64,000 bases of DNA from NCBI GenBank assembly GCA_016110215.1, contig JADWQD010000011.1, positions 992,001-1,056,000 on the forward strand. Reading direction: 5' to 3'. A program made the translations under genes and the position numbers. The notes beneath the pieces were generated by a model. That model did not search any database and was not told the DNA's origin. It saw only the letters and a list, made by a program, of their open reading frames with translations. Of the stretch, positions 57,465 to 64,000 are shown in pieces. The stretch's first letter is position 1; each line of letters begins with the position of its first letter. This DNA is from Capronia americana. Taxonomy: Eukaryota; Ascomycota; Eurotiomycetes; Chaetothyriales; Herpotrichiellaceae.

Positions 57465-57477
57465 ATGCCTTCAATAA
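57457..57477 (+). promoter_or_regulatory. Upstream ORF overlapping the start codon of the BRD8-like gene
   Basis: ATG ATG followed by four codons and TAA, out of frame with the main ATG at 57465. Scanning ribosomes would meet it first if the transcript begins upstream. Confidence 0.5.
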
Positions 57478-60404
57478 AAGCCTACACCCAGTATGAAACG
57501 CTCGCTTTCTGCCAGTCGGTCGCCTATCATGGCTCCGATACAGCCGCCTTCGAGGACATCGCGACCGCCTTGAATGGCAACAATCTCATTCGCGACAGCG
57601 AGACATACGATCAGACTCGTCTCACCGCAGCTGCGTTGCAAGAGTTGTACCACGATCTTCTCGCCGAAGAGCGAGATGCGCAGAGCATTCCTACTGTTAA
57701 CGGGGACAATGGGTCACCAAATGGCACAAATCCGCGAAAGCGAAAGTTGTCGCGGTCGCCTGCGCCCGAGGACGAGACGACCACGGACGAGCAGAGGTCA
57801 TTAGAGTCTCTGATGGGCAAGCTCTACACCCGCTTCAGAGAGCAGATGATCAAGGAAGTCAAGCAGGAAGAAGAGGACTATCTCAGGCTGCAGGCGGAAA
57901 TCGCGCAGCTGGAGCACGAGGAATCGGAGGAACAAATTCGGCAGCCCGTCGTTGCAGAGACCAGCAACAACCAGGCTCAGCCGCAGCCCGAACTGTCCAA
58001 ACCGACAGAAGACATATCTGAGAAGGAGCATGTTGTTCGAGCGAGCTCACACACAGCCCCTCCGTCTGCCCTGTCAGGCGTTGATGTTGCCCGAGCCGTG
58101 CAGGCCCCATCGACGGCACCACCTCCTGCAATAGATGCGAGGACGTCTCCCTCAGCACGGACTGGCTTGCCGCCACCGTTGGCGCCCTCGCATCCTCCGC
58201 CTTCTGCATCTCCTGCCCTGCCCTCCGCGAAGGCATCGGCTGAACCACCTCAGGCAAGAGGTTCGCAACCGCCTCCAGCACAACCGCCACAACAATCGCC
58301 GGGAGCTTTCCATCGCACACTTCCTATCCCGTCGCCGCAACGACCGAACTATGGCCCTATCAATCCTCAGCACTTCCAGCCCGGACCCCAGGGTCAACCT
58401 GTGCCGGTCCTGCCACAATATACAGGCTCACCGCATATGCTACCGCCCACCGAGTATCCTCATCAAAAGCGTGGAAGTGCTTCACCCGCGCAAGGAAGAG
58501 GTTCCCCCGTCCCCGGCCAGCTTCAGCACCAGCAGCCGTACCCGGGATATCCTGGATACCCTCAGCAGCCTCCCTGGCCGCATCATTCGCCCGCCCAGCA
58601 GCAGTATGGTCAGCCTCCTCCGCACTTCCCAAATCAACCATACTACGTCCAATCACCCACGGGCCGTCCCCCCATGCAGTATCAAACGCCACACCATCCG
58701 CAATATGCGCCATATCCTCAGAGTGCTCCTATTCATTACCCAGGGCAGCCACCGCCTCCTCATGCGTGGGCACAGCCTCAGCCTGGTCCGCCGTACTACG
58801 GGTACCATGGTTCGGCGAACGTGACGCCTGTTCCTCGAAGCGACTCAAGGCAAATCTTACCGAGAGGGAGATCATCCACCCCGTGGAAGCGACGCGCTCT
58901 CCCACCCGGCAGTGTACGGCCATCAAGCCCGACCCGACCAGAGAGAGAAGTTAGTCCCATCTCAGACACAGAGTCATTCACTCCGGCCACACGCCCAAGC
59001 AAATCCCGGGGCAGGGCAGATCGCACGGTGGAGAAGAGCGAAATCACTCCGCGAGCCGCCGCACCGCCGGCTAGAGGCCGTCAACTAGCCAGTACCACTC
59101 CGTCGGCATTTGCAGGATCAAGGTCTCAATCGATAGCGTCGTTTGCATCTGATGTGGCCACAGCCAAGGGCAAGAAGGGTGGAGCTTCTCACAATATTAA
59201 AGCGGAGCCCCCAACGACACCTGCGGCGATCCCATCTGATACGGAGCAGCAGCCACAACGGACCACGGGCCGGCGTGGACGGGCTCGTGCCAGCACACTA
59301 GTTTCCAAACCAGAGCCACCTGGACCAGCTTTAAGCACCAACAAGCGGAAGCGCTCAGGTGGTCATGATTCGCCAAGCCCTGTACCATCAGTCACTCGAC
59401 AGCAACTGTCTCCGTCAGCGACGGCTCTCTCGCGCGTTCAACAACCTCCAATCCGCCGCCAATTCTCTCAGGCTCTCTCAAGTGATCCCTCGCTTGTCGC
59501 AGTTACTAAGAACTTCAGCAAGACTTCGCAGCTGCTTCTGAACGAGATCAACTCGCATAAGCTGGCTGGGATCTTCGCCAAGCCGCTTTCCGAAAGGGAC
59601 GCGCCTGGGTATAAGGGCCTGGTTCTGAGACCGCAAGACCTGAAGAGCATCAAGGCAGCTATTTCAAAGGGTGGGAAAGCGGCATTGGCGGCAATTGAGG
59701 CGTTCGAGGACAGAACAGGCAATGCAAATGCAGGGTTAGAGGAACCAGACGGCGAAAAGACGCCCACGCAGAACACTTCGGCCACAAGTGCGACCGTGGG
59801 CCCGCATGCCGGAGAGAGAGCTCTTGGAAATGGCGTCTATCTGGTTCAAGCCTCAGAAGACCTTGTCCCACCAAAGGCAATCGTAAACTCGGCTCAGCTT
59901 GAACTGGAACTCGTGCGCATGTTTGCAAACGCAGTCATGTTCAATCCATTACCAAGCTCCGAGAGGGGCTTTGGACGCTCTCTCCGTCTACGCAGAAGAG
60001 GAGGAGACGTGGTACCTCAGCAGATGGCGGGGAGCGACCAGCAAGCGGAGAGCAGCGAATCCGACGAAGGCACGCCATCCGAGGTCGGCGGCATCATCTC
60101 CGACACCAGGGAGATGTTCGAGGATGTCATCGCCAGGGTAAAGAAATGGAGAGAAGCCGAGCTGGAACGACTCGGCGGTATTGGCGAGGCAGACATGATG
60201 ACTTCGACCCCGACAGCAGGGCCTTCCAAGCCTGCAACCCTAGGAAGTGGCAGCGGCAATGTGAGCGTTACCGCAAGCGCGAACCCTAGCCTGAGACAAT
60301 CCGAAAGCGTAGAGAATGAGGACGAAACCGGTGGTGGGCAGCCCAGTCCCCCTGCCGCCGCCGTCACAGGAACGGCACGAAAGAGAAGGCGCGTCGCGGA
60401 CTAA
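57465..60404 (+). CDS. BRD8-like bromodomain protein (NuA4-type subunit)
   Basis: Intronless, 979 aa from ATG 57465; the frame continues upstream only to a GTG. The N-terminus, YTQYETLAFCQSVAYHGSD, followed by an AALQELYHDLLAEE stretch, resembles the N-terminal module of BRD8/Bdc1 proteins. A coiled coil lies about residues 130-170. About 500 residues of Pro/Gln/Ser-rich, likely disordered sequence follow. The C-terminal region (about 680-860) has a bromodomain-like helical fold: KTSQLLLNEINSHKLAGIFA, then GLVLRPQDLKSIKAAI, then LELELVRMFANAVMFNP, the usual helix-C Asn region. A Lys/Arg nuclear signal, ARKRRRVAD, ends the protein. Acetyl-lysine reading within the NuA4 histone acetyltransferase complex is inferred from BRD8/Bdc1. 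Confidence 0.83.
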   Translation: MPSIKAYTQYETLAFCQSVAYHGSDTAAFEDIATALNGNNLIRDSETYDQTRLTAAALQELYHDLLAEERDAQSIPTVNGDNGSPNGTNPRKRKLSRSPAPEDETTTDEQRSLESLMGKLYTRFREQMIKEVKQEEEDYLRLQAEIAQLEHEESEEQIRQPVVAETSNNQAQPQPELSKPTEDISEKEHVVRASSHTAPPSALSGVDVARAVQAPSTAPPPAIDARTSPSARTGLPPPLAPSHPPPSASPALPSAKASAEPPQARGSQPPPAQPPQQSPGAFHRTLPIPSPQRPNYGPINPQHFQPGPQGQPVPVLPQYTGSPHMLPPTEYPHQKRGSASPAQGRGSPVPGQLQHQQPYPGYPGYPQQPPWPHHSPAQQQYGQPPPHFPNQPYYVQSPTGRPPMQYQTPHHPQYAPYPQSAPIHYPGQPPPPHAWAQPQPGPPYYGYHGSANVTPVPRSDSRQILPRGRSSTPWKRRALPPGSVRPSSPTRPEREVSPISDTESFTPATRPSKSRGRADRTVEKSEITPRAAAPPARGRQLASTTPSAFAGSRSQSIASFASDVATAKGKKGGASHNIKAEPPTTPAAIPSDTEQQPQRTTGRRGRARASTLVSKPEPPGPALSTNKRKRSGGHDSPSPVPSVTRQQLSPSATALSRVQQPPIRRQFSQALSSDPSLVAVTKNFSKTSQLLLNEINSHKLAGIFAKPLSERDAPGYKGLVLRPQDLKSIKAAISKGGKAALAAIEAFEDRTGNANAGLEEPDGEKTPTQNTSATSATVGPHAGERALGNGVYLVQASEDLVPPKAIVNSAQLELELVRMFANAVMFNPLPSSERGFGRSLRLRRRGGDVVPQQMAGSDQQAESSESDEGTPSEVGGIISDTREMFEDVIARVKKWREAELERLGGIGEADMMTSTPTAGPSKPATLGSGSGNVSVTASANPSLRQSESVENEDETGGGQPSPPAAAVTGTARKRRRVAD

Positions 60405-60722
60405 GCGGTATACGATAATGTGATGGTGGGCCGGACTGGGCCGAGTTTGACGCTCCAACCTGCCCGACGTAGTCATGTAGCGAGCTCCCTTGTTGCACGA
60501 GTTTCTCAAGTGGTGAAGTTCTGTACCGCGGATTCTGTGCGCGATAAGGAGGAGGACCAGGATGATTATAGATTATCGACCCGTCAATGATTACCTCGTC
60601 GGCTCCTCTCCTCTCATCCATCGCCCGCATGCTGAAATGATCTCTGAGAATTCACAAGTGAAGCCAGTGAGTAGCCAACCGAACCGACAAAGCCGTGCGA
60701 GGAGGTCGAATCGCGGTTTGAA

Positions 60723-60744
60723 GCATCAGCATCAGCATCAGCAT
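60723..60744. repeat. (GCATCA)n microsatellite
   Basis: Nearly four GCATCA units. Confidence 0.9.
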
Positions 60745-60881
60745 TGACAAACGTATCACATTCGCTTTTCATTCTCCAGACCCTCGCGCATGGATGCTCA
60801 ACACAGTACCGAGTACGTACATACTGTATCTCGCACGCGGCCATCACGGCATGGCTGGCCACATTCATACCCAATACCGAG

Positions 60882-60898
60882 TACATACATACATACAT
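60882..60898. repeat. (TACA)n microsatellite
   Basis: Four TACA units. A related CCGAGTACGTACATAC string lies at about 60810-60825. Confidence 0.85.
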
Positions 60899-61076
60899 AG
60901 AGAGGAATCCTCTTCGCCACGCCATGCCATGCAACGCCGCGCCCCGCAACCAGCGATCGGTCCTCCAGGCCATCATTCATCCATCTTGTATGCGCGTTTC
61001 CTTTCCGCTGGACCACTTCGACACTCGGACACTTGCTACGCAACACCTTGCGAGGGGATCACGTGCACGGGTCAAA

Positions 61077-61088
61077 GGGGGGGGGGGG
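61077..61088. repeat. Poly-G tract of 12
   Basis: Twelve consecutive G residues. Confidence 0.95.
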
Positions 61089-61186
61089 AAGGAGTAGCGG
61101 AGAGGGATTTCAACCGACAAAGACCTCGACGCCCCGGGAGGTTTCATCTCGCACGCTTCGTCCCAGCTCAGTCTTCCCCCATCTCG

Positions 61187-61211
61187 GTCGAGTCGAGTCG
61201 AGTCGAGTCGA
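61187..61211. repeat. (AGTCG)n microsatellite
   Basis: About five units of the pentamer. Confidence 0.95.
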
Positions 61212-61327
61212 CGGCGATCTTCCCTTCCCGTTTCCTCTTTCTTGCTCGCATTTGACGGCCCAAAAGGAAGCAAGGGGAGGCGAAGTCGGGTGACGGCCAA
61301 AAAGGACGGACGTATACAACGGCAATA

Positions 61328-61342
61328 ACGACGACGACGACA
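61328..61342. repeat. (ACG)n microsatellite
   Basis: Four to five ACG units. Confidence 0.85.
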
Positions 61343-61378
61343 GCATTCGTCTCCTCCAACACCTATCCCCATTCCCAG

Positions 61379-61402
61379 GCCCAGACCCAGACCCAGACCC
61401 AG
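61379..61402. repeat. (CCCAGA)n microsatellite
   Basis: About four units of the hexamer. Confidence 0.95.
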
Positions 61403-61448
61403 CTTATCCCCTGTTCCACCCCTTTCCGCCCATTTCTTTCCTCATCGC

Positions 61449-61661
61449 TTATTTCCCCTTCATCCTCTCGCTGATCCACGCCTTGCTCACACTGATACCG
61501 GGGTACTCGACCTCGAATAAGATGCGGATACTCTCTGCGTCCTCGCCGTGGTGGGCCTTGTCGCGGACAAAGGCATCGTGTCTGGTTGTCCAGTTGGAAG
61601 GATGGCGTGACTTAGGGGAGGTGGAAGACTGCTTCGAGGACGATGTCTTTGCAGAAGGCAT
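61449..61661 (-). CDS. Small protein of unknown function, 70 aa
   Basis: Intronless. It begins MPSAKTSSSK, a Ser/Lys/Thr-rich stretch of about 22 residues, then a compact core WTTRHDAFVRDKAHHGEDAE followed by SIRILFEVEYPGISVSKAWI. The core looks like a small helical domain with a conserved Trp at each end and resembles short fungal SANT/HTH-like proteins, but I cannot assign a family. The ATG at 61661 and the coding-like composition of the core support a real gene. The 3' gap towards the BRD8-like gene is full of microsatellites. Confidence 0.65.
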   Translation of the reverse strand: MPSAKTSSSKQSSTSPKSRHPSNWTTRHDAFVRDKAHHGEDAESIRILFEVEYPGISVSKAWISERMKGK

Positions 61662-62887
61662 TTTGAGAGCGTCGGTAGATTGAGCGGGAGGCGGTGACGG
61701 TTTGGAGATGATTGGGTGCTTGGTTGGCGGTAGGAGTGAATGAGTGAGCGATCACGATTTTCTGGAGGTGAAGGTCGATGCAATGCAAGGAGGTTGTTTC
61801 ACTTCGACCCGGCGGTGTGGTGACGGATCACAAGAAATTCGATCTTACGTCGCCCCAGGCTGAGATGTGCTGATGACGAGAGTAACGTGGTTTCCAGCTC
61901 CTCGGTGATGTGACGCTAGGCGACGCAGCTGGGAACAAGGCGCTGTGTTGTTGCGGTCACAGACAAGCGTGAGCTGGCTCACAGATCGATGGTGCTCACT
62001 TTACGCCCCGTAGTGGTAGTGAAGAGACAGGAAATGGAACGACTGCTGTTCTGGTCGATAATGTTGAAGCAAAGAGGGAGCACAAAAGGAGCACAAGATC
62101 GATCTTTTTGTACTTCTTGAACATCTCAAATACCAGGCCAACCTGCTTGCTCCGATGCAGTTGCTGTTTGCACGCTCATCCATATGCGACGGGGAAGTGG
62201 GTGGATATTCTGTTTGCGAGAGGCGACAAGCAGATATCTATGCTGGAGCGCTTGACAAAAACCAAAGGAAGAGAAGCCGCAACCAACCAGCCATCCTCAC
62301 GATTTCAAATGGCAATTGTTGCCATTTCCTCCTGAGCCTCATCGACGGCGGATGTACGAGAGCGTCCTCCCGAAGACACAGCTTGACGCCGAAGGCACGG
62401 GAATGCTTCCAACTGACAAATCGCAGGACGATGATCCGCATGAGAGAGATGCATGATTGGAAGCGGATCCGGTAAGGAGAGAATCCGCTGGAGCATCTTT
62501 CATCGTTAGATTTCAGACTCGAGAGGGACCTGTGGAATGCTAGCAAGCAATAGAGGTCTGGCTCCTTCGACGACATTGAAATCGACAACCAACAAATATT
62601 CTTCCACTTTGAGAAATCTTCTCATTAGTATGGAGGCCCCAGTTGTTGATTCTGCATTTTCCAAATGATGGACACCCCCGGATGCCGCTTTCCGTGTCCC
62701 CGTCATGTCGGCTGCCGATAAATCCTCAGAAGCCTTCCCATCCAACACCAATTAACGACCTGTAAACTCCCCCGAGCGGTCCCCTATGCTTTTTTATACC
62801 TGGATTCGTCAAGAATTTGTCATTCCGATTGGCAGTCATTATACACTAAAATATATATGCATGACGATCGATCGCTTCGAATAACGA
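61662..62887. other. Intergenic, no gene recognised
   Basis: Promoter of the 70-aa gene and 3' flank of the DUF7137 gene. Short frames only; an AT-rich stretch at about 62810-62870 follows the DUF7137 stop and may hold its polyadenylation signals. Confidence 0.55.
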
Positions 62888-63794
62888 TCATGAAAACACG
62901 CCGAAGCCGTTAGCAAACCATGCAAATGACATGACTGTGATAGCTGACGCCGTCAGGATCACTCCCAGTGCTTGCTTCTCATGTATGGAGAGTGCCCCGC
63001 TGCAAGTTGCGCATCTGAACTCGTTCAGCGGGGTGTAGGCTTGCCTGTTTCTAGTAAGCAAAACTAATTCATTTCTAAGAAGGCCGAGATACATACGGTG
63101 TGTACATGCCAAAAATATACTGCTCGTAGGCAGCCAAAAAGCCAGCAGACGGAACGTCCGTGATGTCTTGAGACGAGTCGTGGATGATCAAGGTATAACT
63201 GGCGACGGGAAATGGATCGGTGGCAGTTGCGTACATCTCACCCGTATCCCAGGTGAAGGCGCCTGTTTCTTCGACAGACATATTGGAAGTGAGCGTGTAT
63301 GTTGCTGCGTTCTGGGCACAGGAAGCCAGCACATCGATAGCGGAGGGCGTCACGGACAGGGAAGTATAGTTCCAGGCGAATGTGACAAAATCTCCAACCT
63401 TGTAGTATTGAGGTCCATCGATCAAAGCGGGAGTGATGAGTGCGACACCGCCGGGCGGCAGCCGAGGGTCGATGGGAGTGGTCTTCGTGCTTGTTGTTTT
63501 TGTAGCATTTCCAGACGCTGAACCTCTGGATCCAGATCCTGATGCGGACAGAGACGCGGACGGCGTTATCGTCGTGCCAGACCGCGAGCCCGAAGCAGAT
63601 TGACTGGCAGATGTACTCGAGGCGTCGTCCGCGGTCGAAGAGGAATTATCATCGTTGTTATCGTTGTCTTGCCGACGGACGAGCAAGGCATCAATCTTGT
63701 TGTCGAGAGAACCCGGCCATGGCCAAGCCGAAGAGAATGCTGTGAAGAGGAGGAGAAGGGCGGCGACGGTAGGGAAAAGGCCGAAGCCCTTCAT
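62888..63794 (-). CDS. Secreted, membrane-anchored DUF7137-type fungal surface protein
   Basis: Two exons, 63794-63097 and 63044-62888, give 284 aa. The 52-bp intron (GTATGT, CTTACTAG branch-like, AACAG) splits a Pro codon. A signal peptide (MKGFGLFPTVAALLLLFTAF) is followed by a Ser/Thr/Asp/Asn-rich stretch (about 38-105) likely to be O-glycosylated. Next comes a beta-sandwich-like domain, ALITPALIDGPQYYKVGDFV then FAWNYTSL. The end reads YTPLNEFRCATCSGALSIHE, followed by a hydrophobic segment, VILTASAITVMSFAWFANGF, which is a transmembrane or anchor signal. This matches the fungal DUF7137 family as I remember it. The longer frame starts with GTG, so ATG 63794 is chosen. A role at the cell surface is inferred; the function is unknown. 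Confidence 0.85.
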
Positions 63795-64000
63795 GTCGGA
63801 CACGGGAACGTATTGAGTGTAGGGAATTCGAACGATTGGCGGGTGGGTCGACGGCGGTCGTATTGATGATGGTCCTGTTACGAACTTCGTAGGTAGATAG
63901 GTATAGCACAGACCAAGGTAACGATCGAATTGAAATCCAACAAGAATAGGGACAGACGATGAGAGAGTGGTGAGGTGGAAGTGAGGTGAGGTTCACGAAA

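Larger units (their letters stand above)
60405..61448. other. Convergent intergenic region rich in microsatellites
   Basis: It lies between the BRD8-like stop and the stop of the 70-aa gene. It holds several tandem repeats (listed separately) and no supported gene. Confidence 0.6.

Noticed and set aside
63795..63803. Longer start of the DUF7137 protein
   Set aside because: The upstream codon is GTG; ATG 63794 leads directly into the signal peptide.
1..64000. CRISPR array, transposon, rRNA or viral gene
   Set aside because: No regularly spaced repeats, transposase, reverse transcriptase, rRNA or capsid-like motifs were seen on either strand.

Overview
The window reads as nuclear DNA of a filamentous ascomycete (Pezizomycotina). 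A Dothideomycete-like fungus would fit, but that is only an impression. The signs are short GT..AG introns, mostly 50-90 bp, with CTGAC/CTAAC-type branch sites; genes on both strands separated by 0.3-7 kb; and typical families such as NoxR (NADPH oxidase regulator), the Nrp1-like RNA-binding protein, the fungal DUF7137 surface protein, and ribosomal proteins eS8 and eS10 with their usual introns. I rebuilt exon structures by hand from splice motifs, reading-frame continuity and family conservation. No RNA data were available.

Layout. 0.8-2.9 kb (-): Nrp1-like protein with an exonuclease-like fold, an RRM and two RanBP2 zinc fingers. 2.9-10.1 kb: a gene-poor stretch in which I can support only a 64-aa two-exon gene. 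10.1-11.7 kb (+): M20-family N-carbamoyl amidohydrolase. 11.9-13.8 kb: eS10 (-) and eS8 (+), divergent from one 517-bp promoter. 14.7-15.7 kb (-): an unrecognised protein. 16.8-20.3 kb (+): two tandem genes for PD-(D/E)XK-like fungal proteins that share a duplicated promoter and N-terminus. 22.2-23.5 kb (-): D-arabinitol dehydrogenase-like polyol dehydrogenase in five exons. 25.1-27.0 kb (-): NoxR. 28.5-29.3 kb (-): Ccs1, the copper chaperone for superoxide dismutase. 29.7-31.4 kb (+): SET-domain methyltransferase. 31.7-35.4 kb (-): Hul4-like HECT ubiquitin ligase. 36.4-38.1 kb (-): GMC oxidoreductase.

41.6-43.7 kb (+): circularly permuted mitochondrial GTPase (Gep3/YqeH type). 46.2-47.8 kb (-): multi-pass membrane protein. 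49.1-50.9 kb (+): two-exon cytochrome P450. 52.4-53.5 kb (+): secreted SMP-30/lactonase-like protein. 53.9-55.2 kb (-): MDR quinone-oxidoreductase-like protein. 56.2-56.7 kb (-): 125-aa coiled-coil protein. 57.5-60.4 kb (+): BRD8-like bromodomain protein. 61.4-61.7 kb (-): 70-aa protein. 62.9-63.8 kb (-): DUF7137 secreted or anchored protein.

Most genes look like ordinary housekeeping or metabolic loci with no shared pathway. Three local groupings may carry meaning: the divergent ribosomal-protein pair; NoxR next to Ccs1 (superoxide production beside superoxide dismutase maturation); and the P450, lactonase and reductase neighbours, which lack a backbone synthase. The least ordinary locus is the tandem PD-(D/E)XK-like pair. 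I saw no tRNA, rRNA, CRISPR array, intact transposon or viral gene.
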